64,000 bases of DNA from Nocardia caishijiensis NBRC 108228 (GCF_001612825.1 NZ_BDBE01000053.1:1-64000), one strand, 5' to 3'; shown: positions 1 to 8,895, counted from the first letter of the stretch. Numbers and translations: made by a program. The notes: generated by a model not told the origin, from the letters alone.

Positions 1-236
1 GGTGGCCGACTCCAGTGGTGTGGTATGGCTGGGAGTGCGGTAGGTGGCCGGCTCCGGTGGTGCCGCGTGGCTCGGAGTGCGGTAGGTGCCGAACTCGAGT
101 CGTGCCATGGGGTTGGGAGTGCGGTCATGGCGGGCTCGACTGGGTGCCGCGTGGCCTGCAGTGCGGTAGGCGGCGGACTCGACCGGCGTTACGGCCGGGA
201 GTGCGGCAGGTGGCCGACTCGAGTGGTGGCGTATGA
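1..236. repeat. Degenerate 42-bp tandem repeat array upstream of leuB
   Basis: The word GGAGTGCGG (or a one-base variant) starts at 32, 74, 116, 158 and 198, giving steps of 42, 42, 42 and 40 bp. Around it the units share a GGTGGCCGACTCGAGTGGTG-like half. About five and a half copies are visible, and the array runs off the left edge. The period equals 14 codons, and one frame gives a repeated WECGR-like peptide, but the 40-bp step breaks the frame and no ribosome site is seen. I therefore read it as a non-coding array between leuB and the gene to its left. Confidence 0.8.
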
Positions 237-318
237 CTGGTTGTGCGTCTCGGGTGGGCCGAGCGGGCGGTTTGTAGCGTGGCGGTGGCGGCACGCTCTT
301 CTTTGAACGGAGTGGTTC

Positions 319-1326
319 GTGAAACTTGCAGTTATCGCCGGTGACGGCATCGGTCCCGAGGTCATCGCCGAGGCGCTCAAGGTGCTCGACGTGGTGTCGC
401 CGGGTGTGGAGAAGACCGAGTACGACCTCGGTGCCGCCCGTTACCACCGGACCGGGGAGATCCTGCCGGAGTCGGTGTTGCCCGAGCTGAAGCAGCACGA
501 CGCGATCCTGCTCGGTGCCATCGGCGATCCGTCGGTGCCGAGCGGTGTGCTCGAGCGTGGGCTGCTGCTGAAGACCCGCTTCGCGTTGGACCATCACGTG
601 AACCTGCGGCCGTCGAAGCTGTTCCCTGGCGTCACCAGCCCGCTCAGCGGCAACCCGGACATCGACTTCGTGGTCGTGCGTGAGGGTACCGAGGGTCCCT
701 ACACCGGGACCGGTGGCGCGATCCGCGTCGGCACCCCGCACGAGGTGGCGACCGAGGTTTCCAACAACACTCGCTTCGGTATCGAGCGCGTGGTTCGCTA
801 CGCCTTCGCGGCCGCGCAGGCCCGCCGCAAGCACCTCACGCTGGTGCACAAGAACAATGTGCTCACCTTCGCCGGTTCGCTGTGGCAGCGCACCGTCGAC
901 GAGGTCGCCACCGAATTCCCCGAGGTGCGGACCGCCTACCAGCACATCGACGCGGCGACCATCCACATGGTCAACGATCCGGGTCGCTTCGACGTGATCG
1001 TCACCGACAACCTGTTCGGCGACATCATCACCGACCTCGCCGCCGCGGTGAGCGGTGGCATCGGCCTGGCCGCCTCCGGCAACATCGACGCCTCGGGCAC
1101 CAACCCGTCGATGTTCGAGCCGGTCCACGGCAGCGCCCCCGACATCGCGGGCCAGTCCAAGGCCGACCCGACCGCCGCCATTCTCTCGGTCTCCCTGCTG
1201 CTCACCCACCTGGGCAACACCGAAGCCGCCGCCCGCATCGAATCCGCCGTCGCCAAGGACCTGGCCTCGCGCACCGGCACGGCCTCCACCGTGGAGATCG
1301 GCGACCGCATCGCCGCTACTCTCTGA
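319..1326 (+). CDS. leuB: 3-isopropylmalate dehydrogenase
   Basis: Catalyses NAD-dependent oxidative decarboxylation of 3-isopropylmalate to 2-ketoisocaproate, the third step of leucine synthesis in the cytosol. The 335-residue protein has the family's N-terminal GDGIGPE (about residues 8-14), the substrate loop [15 protein letters not shown], and the metal and NAD-binding stretches [14 protein letters not shown] and [14 protein letters not shown]. The start is GTG at 319, with an AACGGAG ribosome site 6-7 bases upstream. Length and motifs match the short actinobacterial LeuB form. The gene is followed by a strong hairpin terminator. leuC and leuD lie about 8 kb downstream rather than in the same operon, as in M. 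tuberculosis. Confidence 0.97.
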   Translation: MKLAVIAGDGIGPEVIAEALKVLDVVSPGVEKTEYDLGAARYHRTGEILPESVLPELKQHDAILLGAIGDPSVPSGVLERGLLLKTRFALDHHVNLRPSKLFPGVTSPLSGNPDIDFVVVREGTEGPYTGTGGAIRVGTPHEVATEVSNNTRFGIERVVRYAFAAAQARRKHLTLVHKNNVLTFAGSLWQRTVDEVATEFPEVRTAYQHIDAATIHMVNDPGRFDVIVTDNLFGDIITDLAAAVSGGIGLAASGNIDASGTNPSMFEPVHGSAPDIAGQSKADPTAAILSVSLLLTHLGNTEAAARIESAVAKDLASRTGTASTVEIGDRIAATL

Positions 1327-1340
1327 GGACGCCCCACCCG

Positions 1341-1378
1341 AAAGGGCCCGCACCGGCAATCGCTGGTGCGGGCCCTTT
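1341..1378 (+). terminator. Hairpin terminator after leuB
   Basis: A perfect 14-bp inverted repeat, AAAGGGCCCGCACC and GGTGCGGGCCCTTT, with a 10-nt loop begins 15 bases after the leuB stop. The descending arm ends in TTT, the usual weak tail of high-GC actinobacterial terminators. Confidence 0.88.
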
Positions 1379-1507
1379 CTCGACATTGCACCGGCCGAGA
1401 CGATGGTGTGTGCGCCGAGCAAAATGACTAGACTTGGCTCACCTGCGCATGTCGAATGAGGCGGTGTCCGCGGATGTCGGGTGAACGGCCACAGATCTGG
1501 AGGCGAG

Positions 1508-2116
1508 ATGACCGTGGATCGCGCTGCCGATGACAGTGGGTACGGCCCCTACACTGTTCTCGATCTCCACGACCTGCCGGAGGACGGCAAAGGGTTCGAA
1601 CTCGAGGACGGGTGGTTGGTCGAGGTGGCTGCGGGGGCTCGGCACAACTGGATCGCTCACCGGTTGGCGAGGATATTGCGCGACGCGCTGCCGGACGACT
1701 CTCACATGGTGTTCGACGGCGGGGAGTGGGAGATCAGCACGCCCTCCGGAGTGCGCAAGCCGGATGTTCTTGTCGTCCCCCGTGATGTCGCGCGGGCGGT
1801 GATCGTGGACGAGATACCGAAGGTGCTTCCGGGACTCGACGTCCTGCTCGCTGTCGAGGTGGTGTCGCCGGGTAGTAGCAGCGAGCGCACCGATCGGGTT
1901 CGAAAGGTGCGTGAGTATGCGGCCCTCGGCATCCCGGAGTACTGGATCGTGGAGCATCGACCCAGCATCCGGATTCTGCGCCTGCGATTCGACCCCGATG
2001 CCGGGACGTATTTCAGCGAACCACCTGTGGCGTCCGGAACAGTGTTCGAGGCAGAACTGTTGCGGGACGGCGGGGTCCGAATCATGTTCGATCCCGAGCG
2101 GCTGATCGAATTCTGA
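1508..2116 (+). CDS. Uma2 family endonuclease-like protein (DUF820)
   Basis: A PD-(D/E)xK-fold protein of the Uma2 family, whose cellular role is generally unknown. The 202-residue product shows the expected catalytic pattern: KPDVLVV (D86), LLAVEVVSPGS (E117) and a following lysine (K133) in a helix with ERTDRVRKVREYA, then GIPEYWIVE. The ATG at 1508 follows GGAGGCGAG, so I prefer it to the in-frame GTG at 1481. It stands alone between the leuB terminator and the convergent metal ATPase gene. Such genes are common in cyanobacteria and actinobacteria and often lie in accessory stretches. DNA cleavage activity is inferred from the fold only. Confidence 0.85.
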   Translation: MTVDRAADDSGYGPYTVLDLHDLPEDGKGFELEDGWLVEVAAGARHNWIAHRLARILRDALPDDSHMVFDGGEWEISTPSGVRKPDVLVVPRDVARAVIVDEIPKVLPGLDVLLAVEVVSPGSSSERTDRVRKVREYAALGIPEYWIVEHRPSIRILRLRFDPDAGTYFSEPPVASGTVFEAELLRDGGVRIMFDPERLIEF

Positions 2117-2261
2117 ACTGGTCCGACGGCCGCTGATGGACACCCGCGTCATCCGGCGATCACGCCCCGGCCAGGGGTGCTTGTCCGCGATCATGCAATC
2201 GCGGTACGACTTGGCGCACAGCACTGTTCATGGTTTACCCGAGCATGAACGTGTGGTGAGG

Positions 2262-4232
2262 TCACCTGCCGGATTCGGCCCGGCGCCAGGCGGAGGAGCT
2301 CAGTAGGCGTAGGCCGTTGAGGGCGACGATCACCGTTGATCCTTCGTGGCCCGCGACGCCGAGGGGGAGGGGGAGGTGGCCGACGAGGTCCCAGGTGACC
2401 AGGACCGCGATGAAGGTGGCGGCGATGGCGAGGTTGGCGACGACGAGGCGGCGGGCTCGGCGGGACAGGGCGATGACGGTGGGAACGGTGGTGAGGTCGT
2501 CGCGGACCACCACGGCGTCGGCGGTCTGCAGCGTGAGGTCGGACGCGGTGGAGCCCATGGCGATTCCGACGTGGGCGGTCGCCAGGGCAGGGGCGTCGTT
2601 GATGCCGTCGCCGACCATCGTGACGCGTTCGCCGCCGGACTGCATGGTCCGGATGGCGGTGACCTTGTCCTCGGGCAGCAGATCTGTGCGCAGGTCGGTG
2701 ATCCCGACGCGGGCGGCGAGGTGGCTCGCGGTGGGGCGGCTGTCACCGGTGAGCAGCACCGGTGGGGCGCCGGTCGATGCGGTGAGCGCGGCAACCGTGG
2801 CAGCCGATTCCGGGCGGTCGCGATCGGCGATGCCGAGGACCGCGACGGGGGAGCCGTCGCACACGACGACCACGGCGGTATGGCCGCGCGACTGCTGACT
2901 CGTGACCGCCGCGGCGACAGCTCGACCGTCGGCCGTGTCGTCCTGGCCGGACGCGAGGAGCACAGTGGGCGAGCCGATTCGGATCGAATGTCCGTCGACG
3001 GTGGCGCACACACCACGCCCCGGTTCGGACATGAAGTCCACAGCCTCGGGGAGACCAAGGCCACGCTGACGAGCCGCGCGCACGATGGCCTCGGCCAACG
3101 GATGTTCGCTGCCGTGCTCGGCCGCCGCGGCCAGCCGCAGGACCGCGTCCTCGGTGAGCGCGATCCCGGTCGGCACGTGGATCTCGGCGAGTTCGGGCGT
3201 GCCACGGGTGAGCGTGCCGGTCTTGTCGAAGGCGACGCGAGTGGTGGTCCCGAGCTGTTCCATCACGGCCGCCGACTTCACCAGCACACCGTGGCGGCCC
3301 GCGGTGGCGATGGCGGCCAGCAGCGGCGGCATCGTCGCCAGGACGACGGCACACGGCGAGGCGACGATCATGAACGTCATGGCGCGCAGCAGGGATTCGC
3401 GGACCGGTTCGCCCCACAGCAGGGGGACGACGAACACGGCGATCGTCGCGGCGACCATGCCGATCGAATAGCGCTGTTCGATCTTCTCGATGAACAGCTG
3501 GGTGCCCGCCTTGGTGCGCACGGCCTCCTCGACCAGACCGGCGATCCTGGCCACCACCCAGTCACCTGCTCGCCTATCCACCCGGACCCGCAGCGTGCCG
3601 GTGCCGTTGAGGGTGCCCGCGAAGACCTCGTCGCCGACGGTGCGGTCGACGGGGAGCGGTTCACCGGTGATGGTGGCCTGGTCGACCTCGCTCGACCCGG
3701 CCACCACGGTGCCGTCGGCCGCGATGCGGTCACCGGGCCGAACCAGCACCACGTCGCCGATCACGAGATCCGAGGCGTCGACGGTCTGTTCGTCGCCGTC
3801 GCGCAGAACGACGGCGGTGTCGGGGGTCAGGTCGAGCAACCCGCGCACGGAGTCCTCGGTCCGCGCGGTGGCCAGCGCCTCCATCGCACCGGAAGTCGCG
3901 AAGATGACGATGAGCAGCGCGCCGTCGGTCACCTGGCCGATCGATATGGCGCCGATCGCCGCGACGACCATCAGGAGGTCGACGTCGAGCGTCTTCTCCC
4001 GCAACGCCTGTAACCCGCCGAGGGCGGGCTCCCAGCCGCCGGTGACGGCGCAGGCAAGATACAGCGCCCACCACGACCACGACGGCGCACCGGTTAACTG
4101 CGCGGTCAGACCGGTCAGGAACAGTGCGAGTGAGGCTGCCGCCCACCGGATTTCGGCGATCTCGAACAGTCGTGTCCGTCGCGAGCGCGGGGCGGTGGCG
4201 GCGCCGGGACGTGCCGCGACGGCGGTGGGCAT
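2262..4232 (-). CDS. ctpJ: P1B-4 type heavy-metal efflux ATPase (CtpJ/NmtA-like)
   Basis: An inner-membrane P-type ATPase that should export divalent Ni, Co or related metals. It has the phosphorylation motif DKTGTLTRG, the hinge GDGINDAPALA, the nucleotide-domain HP motif in GSEHPLAEA, the TM metal motif SPC (in VASPCAVV) rather than CPC, and HEGST in the penultimate membrane helix. SPC plus HEGS/GT defines the P1B-4 class. No N-terminal metal-binding domain is present. It is divergent from an NmtR-type regulator, the same arrangement as nmtR-ctpJ of M. tuberculosis. The GGAGG site at 4247-4243 lies 4 bases before GTG 4238 and 10 bases before ATG 4232, so either start is possible. The protein is about 656 residues. 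Confidence 0.93.
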   Translation of the reverse strand: MPTAVAARPGAATAPRSRRTRLFEIAEIRWAAASLALFLTGLTAQLTGAPSWSWWALYLACAVTGGWEPALGGLQALREKTLDVDLLMVVAAIGAISIGQVTDGALLIVIFATSGAMEALATARTEDSVRGLLDLTPDTAVVLRDGDEQTVDASDLVIGDVVLVRPGDRIAADGTVVAGSSEVDQATITGEPLPVDRTVGDEVFAGTLNGTGTLRVRVDRRAGDWVVARIAGLVEEAVRTKAGTQLFIEKIEQRYSIGMVAATIAVFVVPLLWGEPVRESLLRAMTFMIVASPCAVVLATMPPLLAAIATAGRHGVLVKSAAVMEQLGTTTRVAFDKTGTLTRGTPELAEIHVPTGIALTEDAVLRLAAAAEHGSEHPLAEAIVRAARQRGLGLPEAVDFMSEPGRGVCATVDGHSIRIGSPTVLLASGQDDTADGRAVAAAVTSQQSRGHTAVVVVCDGSPVAVLGIADRDRPESAATVAALTASTGAPPVLLTGDSRPTASHLAARVGITDLRTDLLPEDKVTAIRTMQSGGERVTMVGDGINDAPALATAHVGIAMGSTASDLTLQTADAVVVRDDLTTVPTVIALSRRARRLVVANLAIAATFIAVLVTWDLVGHLPLPLGVAGHEGSTVIVALNGLRLLSSSAWRRAESGR

Positions 4233-4288
4233 GGCCACGGAACCTCCATGAGACGGGGGATCGGAACAACCCGAGAATAACAGAACAT

Positions 4289-4304
4289 ATGAATAGGTTT
4301 TCAT
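4289..4304. promoter_or_regulatory. Candidate NmtR operator between nmtR and ctpJ
   Basis: ATGAA-N6-TTCAT lies in a short AT-rich island in otherwise GC-rich DNA, within the 99-bp divergent spacer. The TGAA...TTCA core resembles ArsR/SmtB-family operators. It covers positions -43 to -28 relative to the predicted nmtR start of transcription, so bound repressor would block the -35 region. Confidence 0.6.
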
Positions 4305-4318
4305 CTCAACGGTTCGGT

Positions 4319-4331
4319 TAGACTCCTGCCC
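4319..4331 (+). promoter_or_regulatory. Predicted leaderless -10 element of nmtR
   Basis: TAGACT (4319-4324) is followed by exactly 7 nt and then the ATG of nmtR, with no ribosome site. A TANNNT box at this distance is the signature of leaderless transcripts in mycobacteria and relatives. Confidence 0.55.
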
Positions 4332-4691
4332 ATGGGACACGGTGTGGAGGGCCGCGACCGGCCGACCACCCGGCTGGACGCCGATACCGCCGCGCACGTG
4401 GCCACCACCCTGCAGGCCCTCGCCACCCCGAGCAGGCTGCTGATCCTGTCGGAACTACGACAGGGACCGCGCCCGGTCACCGAACTGGCCGAGGCCGTCG
4501 GTATGGAGCAGTCGGCCGTGTCGCATCAGCTGCGCCTGCTGCGCAACCTCGGCCTGGTCATCGGCACGCGCGCCGGTCGCAGCATCGTCTACAGCCTGCA
4601 CGACAACCATGTCGCCCAGCTCCTCGACGAAGCCGTCTACCACAGCGAGCACCTGCGTTTGGGCCTGTCGGATCGCTCCGGCACCGCCTGA
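4332..4691 (+). CDS. nmtR: Nickel/cobalt-sensing ArsR-family repressor NmtR
   Basis: A cytosolic winged-helix repressor expected to release the efflux-ATPase promoter when it binds Ni(II) or Co(II). The 119-residue protein has the helix-turn-helix VTELAEAVGMEQSAVSHQL and keeps the NmtR alpha-5 ligands Asp91, His93, His104 and His107 in DNHVAQL and YHSEH, plus the N-terminal MGH with His3. The extreme C-terminus differs: the histidines I recall at 109 and 116 in M. tuberculosis NmtR are Arg109 and Ser116 here. The start at 4332 gives this exact MGHG N-terminus. It is divergent from the P1B-4 ATPase gene and probably autoregulated through the shared spacer. Confidence 0.93.
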   Translation: MGHGVEGRDRPTTRLDADTAAHVATTLQALATPSRLLILSELRQGPRPVTELAEAVGMEQSAVSHQLRLLRNLGLVIGTRAGRSIVYSLHDNHVAQLLDEAVYHSEHLRLGLSDRSGTA

Positions 4692-4699
4692 CGCGCCAC

Positions 4700-4728
4700 C
4701 GGCCCGAGGCGTACACAACCTCGGGCCG
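4700..4728. terminator. Bidirectional hairpin between nmtR and the MFS gene
   Basis: CGGCCCGAGG and CCTCGGGCCG form a perfect 10-bp stem with a 9-nt loop in the 48-bp gap between two convergent genes. Confidence 0.75.
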
Positions 4729-4739
4729 ATAGTCGTTGG

Positions 4740-5933
4740 CTACCTTCCGGTTCCCCTCGGCACCAACGGCACCGCGGCCAATGCCGCGACCGCCGCGACC
4801 GCATAGGCGGCCGGATACCCGCTGACCGTGATCAACGCGCCGAACGCCGGTGGGATGACCGCGATGACGAGGTTCTGCCCCGTGTTCTGAATGCCGAGAC
4901 CGCGCCCACTCCAGAACGGTCCGGCGATCTCGGCGACCGCGGTGAACGCCAACCCGTTGTCCGACACCGAGATCACCGACGCCGCGACCATCAGCGGCAC
5001 CGCGATCCACCACCACCCGGTCCAGGCGGTCACCGCCAGCGCGGCCATCGCCGACACCGCGGCGATCGCGACCTGACGCAGCGGGCCGAGCCGGTTGCCG
5101 ACCCGATCCGACCACGCACCCGCACCGATTCGTCCAGCGGCGCCGAGGAATTGGGTGACCGTCATCAGCGCGCCCGCCGCCGCCAGCGACCAGCCCAGGT
5201 CGCGGTGCAACCACATCAAGCCGAATGTCCACAGCGTCGCCTGCGGGAAGACCAGCAGGATGGACACGGCGTGGATGCGCCACAGCGTGGAGTCGCCGCG
5301 GTACGGGTTGGCACGGTCGGCGGCCTTCGCGGGCGGACGCGGCGGATCGACGATGCCGGTCAGGCAGCCGATCGCCCCCGCCCCGGCCAGCAGCGCGGGC
5401 ACCAGCAGGGCGGCGGCGATGCCGTACCGGTCCGCGACCCACGGAATGGCCAGCGCGGCCAGGCCGACGCCGAGGGGTTGGGCGGTCTGGCGGATACCCA
5501 TGGCCAACCCGCGCCGGTCCGGCGGGAACCAGCCGACGATCACCCGCCCGCTCGCCCCGTTGGAGCTGGCCGCGCCGACACCGCCGAGGAACAGCAGCAC
5601 GCCGAAGGTGATCGGATCCTCGACCAGGGCCGCACCGACACCGGCGGCGAACATCAGCGTCGTGCCCGTGACCAACACGATCCGCTCACCGATGCGGTCG
5701 ACCACATAACCCCAGGCGATCAGCGTGCACACCAGGCCGACGGTCGGCAGGGCGACCAGCGCGCCCGCGGCCGCCAGCGAATCCCCCCGGGCGGTGAGCG
5801 CGGGCAGCAGGAAGGGGGTGCCGTGCACGAAGGTGGAACTCGACGTCTGCGCGAGTACGCCGAGGGCGAGCATCAGCCAGCGCCTGCCGTTGCCGATCTG
5901 GGGTGCCTCGGCGGCCTGCCGCACCTTCGTCAC
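4740..5933 (-). CDS. Major facilitator superfamily transporter
   Basis: A 12-helix inner-membrane permease of the major facilitator superfamily; the substrate is not evident from sequence. Hydrophobic segments run throughout, with the loop-2 style YVVDRIGERI between helices 2 and 3 and a second half-domain copy AWSDRVGNRLG. In M. tuberculosis an MFS gene (Rv2994) also sits beside leuB and the FAH gene, so this is probably the orthologue. The best start is GTG 5933, preceded by GAGGTGAGG; a GTG at 5957 has no ribosome site. A TCTCA-N5-TGAGA palindrome lies 32 bp upstream of this start and matches the one upstream of leuC, which suggests control by the leucine-locus IclR regulator. Confidence 0.88.
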   Translation of the reverse strand: MTKVRQAAEAPQIGNGRRWLMLALGVLAQTSSSTFVHGTPFLLPALTARGDSLAAAGALVALPTVGLVCTLIAWGYVVDRIGERIVLVTGTTLMFAAGVGAALVEDPITFGVLLFLGGVGAASSNGASGRVIVGWFPPDRRGLAMGIRQTAQPLGVGLAALAIPWVADRYGIAAALLVPALLAGAGAIGCLTGIVDPPRPPAKAADRANPYRGDSTLWRIHAVSILLVFPQATLWTFGLMWLHRDLGWSLAAAGALMTVTQFLGAAGRIGAGAWSDRVGNRLGPLRQVAIAAVSAMAALAVTAWTGWWWIAVPLMVAASVISVSDNGLAFTAVAEIAGPFWSGRGLGIQNTGQNLVIAVIPPAFGALITVSGYPAAYAVAAVAALAAVPLVPRGTGR

Positions 5934-5964
5934 GATCCTCACCTCGCTGAATTGCACGATTGCA

Positions 5965-5979
5965 TCTCATTATTTGAGA
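5965..5979. promoter_or_regulatory. Palindrome TCTCA-N5-TGAGA upstream of the MFS gene
   Basis: TCTCATTATTTGAGA is a perfect 5-bp-arm palindrome (6 bp when the flanking A and T are counted) in an AT-rich pocket 32 bp upstream of the MFS start. The same half-sites and spacing occur at 9620-9634 upstream of leuC. A second palindrome, TGTT-ATG-AACA, follows at 5991-6001. Confidence 0.55.
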
Positions 5980-6206
5980 TCGATGTCTCATGTTATGAAC
6001 ATCGAGGATCACGCTACACCGATGACCCCGCATTCCGGCCTTCGGCATCGGTGTCTGACAGATCACATCCGGTCGGGCGCGTGCGTAATGCGAATCACGA
6101 ACGGGGGCAGTGGGTTCGAAAACACACGAAGGTGAGTTCGCCCGCACGCCCGCCCCGGTGTGGCAGGGCGGTCACGGGCGCGTTCGGGCAGGTGGGCGCG
6201 TCTCGA

Positions 6207-6218
6207 TAGACTCCCGGC
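6207..6218 (+). promoter_or_regulatory. Predicted leaderless -10 element of the FAH-family gene
   Basis: TAGACT (6207-6212) lies 6 nt before the ATG at 6219, with no ribosome site between. It is the same hexamer as in front of nmtR. Confidence 0.5.
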
Positions 6219-6992
6219 ATGCGCTTAGGTCGAGTTGCCAGTCCCGATGGAGTCGCGTTCGTCAGCATCGACGGCGACGGAAGCGGTGCCGTCGCCAAGG
6301 AGATCGCCGAACACCCGTTCGGCACGCCGACGTTCACCGGGCGGAGCTGGCCGCTGGCCGACATCCGCCTGCTGGCGCCGATCCTGGCCAGCAAGGTGAT
6401 CTGCATCGGCAAGAACTACGCCGCCCACGCGGCCGAAATGGGCGGTGAGGCACCGAAGGACCCGGTGATCTTCATCAAGCCGAACACCTCGATCGTCGGC
6501 CCGAACGCGCCGATCATCCTGCCGCCCAGCTCTTCTCAGGTCGACTACGAGGGCGAGCTGGCCGTGGTGATCGGGCGCCCGTGCAAGGACGTGCCCGCCG
6601 CCAAGGCCGCCGAGGTGATCCTCGGCTACACCGTCGCCAACGACGTCACCGCCCGTGACCAGCAGCGCCACGACGGGCAGTGGACGCGCGCCAAGGGGTA
6701 CGACACCTTCTGCCCGCTCGGCCCGTGGATCGAAACCGCCATCGACCCAAGCGATCTGGAGATCACCACCGAGTTGGACGGTGAGGTCGTCCAGCGCAGC
6801 CGCACGTCGCTGTTCCTGCACGACATCCCGAAGATCATCGAGTGGATCAGCTCGGTGATGACGCTGCTGCCCGGCGACGTGATCCTCACCGGCACACCGG
6901 AAGGCGTCGGCCCGCTGGCCGCCGGGCAGAACGTGTCGGTCACCGTCGAGGGCATCGGCACCCTCACCAATCCTGTTGCCACCAAGCGCTGA
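6219..6992 (+). CDS. Fumarylacetoacetate hydrolase family protein
   Basis: A metal-dependent C-C hydrolase or isomerase/decarboxylase of the FAH superfamily, homologous to the protein encoded just before gltX in mycobacteria. The exact substrate is unknown; relatives act on 2-hydroxyhepta-2,4-diene-1,7-dioates or acylpyruvates. The 257-residue protein has [12 protein letters not shown] (64-75), the metal ligands Glu111 and Glu113 in [10 protein letters not shown] and Asp142 in ANDVTARD, and the C-terminal [16 protein letters not shown]. An N-terminal Rv2993c-like domain occupies about residues 1-50. It lies 28 bp upstream of gltX on the same strand and is probably co-transcribed. Confidence 0.92.
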   Translation: MRLGRVASPDGVAFVSIDGDGSGAVAKEIAEHPFGTPTFTGRSWPLADIRLLAPILASKVICIGKNYAAHAAEMGGEAPKDPVIFIKPNTSIVGPNAPIILPPSSSQVDYEGELAVVIGRPCKDVPAAKAAEVILGYTVANDVTARDQQRHDGQWTRAKGYDTFCPLGPWIETAIDPSDLEITTELDGEVVQRSRTSLFLHDIPKIIEWISSVMTLLPGDVILTGTPEGVGPLAAGQNVSVTVEGIGTLTNPVATKR

Positions 6993-7020
6993 TCCCCCAG
7001 CAAGCGCGGAGAAGAGAGTC

Positions 7021-8496
7021 ATGACACAAGTACGGGTCCGTTTCTGCCCGTCGCCGACCGGCACGCCGCACGTAGGCCTGATCCGCACGGCACTGTTCAA
7101 CTGGGCATTCGCCCGCCATCACGGCGGCAGCTTCGTGTTCCGCATCGAAGACACCGATGCCGCACGCGATTCCGAGGATTCCTACCGCGCACTGCTCGAC
7201 GCGCTGCGTTGGCTCGGGCTCACCTGGGACGAGGGCCCCGAGGTCGGCGGGCCGTACGAACCGTACCGGCAGTCGCTGCGCCGCGATCAGCACCTCGAGG
7301 TGGTGCGCAAGCTGCTCGCGGCGGGGGAGGCCTACGAGGCGTTCTCCACGCCCGAGGAGGTCGAGGCCCGTCATCGCGCGGCCGGTCGTGACCCGAAACT
7401 CGGCTACGACAATTTCGATCGTGATCTCACGCCCGAGCAGATCGCCGCCTACAAAGCCGAGGGCAGGCCCGCCGTGGTGCGTTTGCGCATGCCCGACGAG
7501 GACCTCGGCTGGAATGATCTTGTTCGTGGGGAAACGACCTTCAAAGCGGGCACGGTCCCCGATTTCGCGCTCACCCGTGGAAATGGCGACCCGCTGTATA
7601 CGCTGGTGAATCCGGTCGACGACGCGCTGATGAAGATCACCCATGTGCTGCGCGGTGAGGACCTGCTCTCGTCGACTCCGCGCCAGCTCGCCCTGTACGC
7701 CGCGCTGCAGCGTATCGGTGTCGCCGACTTCACCCCGGAGTTCGGTCACCTGCCGTTCGTGATGGGTCAGGGCAACAAGAAGCTGTCCAAGCGCGACCCG
7801 GAATCGAATCTGTTCCTGCACCGCGATCGGGGATTCGTTCCCGAGGGTTTGCTGAATTATCTCGCACTGCTCGGCTGGAGTATCGCCGAAGACCGCGACG
7901 TGTTCTCCATGGCGGAAATGGTCGCGGCTTTCGATATTTCCACCGTGAATTCCAATCCGGCCCGTTTCGACCAGAAGAAGGCCGACGCGATCAATGCCGA
8001 ACAGATACGTCTGCTCGAGTCCGGTGATTTCGGTCACCGTTTGCGGGAGTTCCTGACCGCGCAGGGTCATATCGGAGCCGAAATCGACGAGAAGACCTTC
8101 CTGGTCGCCGCCGAACTCGTGCAGACCCGCATCGTGGTGCTCGGCGATGCCTGGGACCTGCTGAAATTCCTTTTCGTGGCGCCGGAAGAGTTCGCGATCG
8201 ACCAGGCCGCGGGGACGAAGAACCTCGGTGCCGAGGCCGACCAGGTGCTCGACGCCGCCATCGCCGCGGTGGAACCGCTGGCCGAATGGACCACATCGGC
8301 CCTGGAAGAGGCCCTGAAGAAGGCGCTGATCGACGATCTGGGGCTCAAGCCGCGCAAGGCCTTCGCACCCGTGCGCGTCGCCGTGACGGGCTCGCACATC
8401 AGTCCGCCGCTCTACGAATCGATGGAACTGCTCGGCCGTGAGGTCTCGCTCGACCGACTGCGGGCCGCGCGCGGGTGGCAGCCCGCCGCGCAGTAG
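7021..8496 (+). CDS. gltX: Glutamate--tRNA ligase
   Basis: Charges tRNA-Glu with glutamate using ATP, in the cytosol. The 491-residue class I synthetase has the HIGH-type motif HVGL (17-20) in [23 protein letters not shown], and the KMSKS-type KLSKR (254-258). The ATG at 7021 follows GGAGAAGAGAG, so in-frame upstream codons are not the start. A tRNA-Glu gene lies only 290 bp downstream, and a 16-bp terminator hairpin separates them. Many actinobacteria lack a glutaminyl-tRNA synthetase and use this enzyme for both tRNA-Glu and tRNA-Gln together with GatCAB; whether that holds here cannot be decided from the window. Confidence 0.97.
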   Translation: MTQVRVRFCPSPTGTPHVGLIRTALFNWAFARHHGGSFVFRIEDTDAARDSEDSYRALLDALRWLGLTWDEGPEVGGPYEPYRQSLRRDQHLEVVRKLLAAGEAYEAFSTPEEVEARHRAAGRDPKLGYDNFDRDLTPEQIAAYKAEGRPAVVRLRMPDEDLGWNDLVRGETTFKAGTVPDFALTRGNGDPLYTLVNPVDDALMKITHVLRGEDLLSSTPRQLALYAALQRIGVADFTPEFGHLPFVMGQGNKKLSKRDPESNLFLHRDRGFVPEGLLNYLALLGWSIAEDRDVFSMAEMVAAFDISTVNSNPARFDQKKADAINAEQIRLLESGDFGHRLREFLTAQGHIGAEIDEKTFLVAAELVQTRIVVLGDAWDLLKFLFVAPEEFAIDQAAGTKNLGAEADQVLDAAIAAVEPLAEWTTSALEEALKKALIDDLGLKPRKAFAPVRVAVTGSHISPPLYESMELLGREVSLDRLRAARGWQPAAQ

Positions 8497-8501
8497 TCGT
8501 T

Positions 8502-8542
8502 CGGTCCGGCCGGTGCGGCTTCGCGTCGCACCGGCCGGACCG
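8502..8542 (+). terminator. Strong terminator after gltX
   Basis: CGGTCCGGCCGGTGCG and its exact complement (8527-8542) make a 16-bp stem with a 9-nt loop, starting 5 bases after the gltX stop. Confidence 0.88.
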
Positions 8543-8579
8543 CGGGAAACAGCCCAAAACTGGCCGTTGAACAGGCGAT

Positions 8580-8610
8580 TTGTAGTTTACCCCCTGCTGT
8601 TTGGTAATCT
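8580..8610 (+). promoter_or_regulatory. Possible promoter of the tRNA pair
   Basis: TTGTAG (8580-8585) and TAATCT (8605-8610), separated by 19 bp, lie in the AT-rich part of the gap before tRNA-Gln. The spacer is slightly long, so this is a moderate guess. Confidence 0.35.
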
Positions 8611-8684
8611 TCTTCTCGCCACGGAACACGGCCTCGCAACACCGACAACCACTCGGTGAGCGCAGGGCCGGGCGTTTCCATCCT

Positions 8685-8756
8685 TGGGGTATGGTGTAAT
8701 TGGCAACACAGCTGATTCTGGTTCAGCCATTCTAGGTTCGAGTCCTGGTACCCCAG
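8685..8756 (+). tRNA. tRNA-Gln (anticodon CTG)
   Basis: A 72-nt cloverleaf. The acceptor arm is TGGGGTA with TACCCCA, and the anticodon arm is GCTGA-TTCTGGT-TCAGC with anticodon CTG at 8718-8720. The T arm is CTAGG-TTCGAGT-CCTGG, and the discriminator base is G. The 3' CCA is not encoded. Confidence 0.96.
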
Positions 8757-8784
8757 CTAGGTTTCACTTCGGTGAGATCGTCCT

Positions 8785-8857
8785 GGCCCCGTCGTCTAGC
8801 GGCCTAGGACGCCGCCCTCTCAAGGCGGTAGCGCGGGTTCGAATCCCGTCGGGGCTA
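8785..8857 (+). tRNA. tRNA-Glu (anticodon CTC)
   Basis: A 73-nt cloverleaf. The acceptor arm is GGCCCCG with CGGGGCT, and the anticodon arm is CCGCC-CTCTCAA-GGCGG with anticodon CTC. The T loop is GTTCGAATC, and the discriminator is A. It lies 28 bp after tRNA-Gln and is probably on the same transcript. Confidence 0.96.
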
Positions 8858-8863
8858 CCGAGA

Positions 8864-8895
8864 AAGGCCCCCGGTCGAATCCGACCGGGGGCCTT
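8864..8895. terminator. Terminator after tRNA-Glu, shared with the IclR gene
   Basis: AAGGCCCCCGGTCG and CGACCGGGGGCCTT form a perfect 14-bp stem with a 4-nt loop. It follows tRNA-Glu by 6 bases and lies 7 bases beyond the stop of the convergent regulator gene, so it can serve both. Confidence 0.88.

Noticed and set aside
1-236. CRISPR array
   Set aside because: The units are contiguous degenerate 42-bp tandem repeats without unique spacers, and no cas gene is present.
2346-4013. 555-residue plus-strand ORF antisense to the metal ATPase gene
   Set aside because: Composition is Gly/Asp/His/Arg-rich with no motif. The opposite strand encodes an intact P-type ATPase, so this is a high-GC shadow frame.
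6110-6448. ORF overlapping the FAH-family gene start
   Set aside because: A shadow frame with no motif. The FAH frame begins at 6219 with a leaderless promoter signature.
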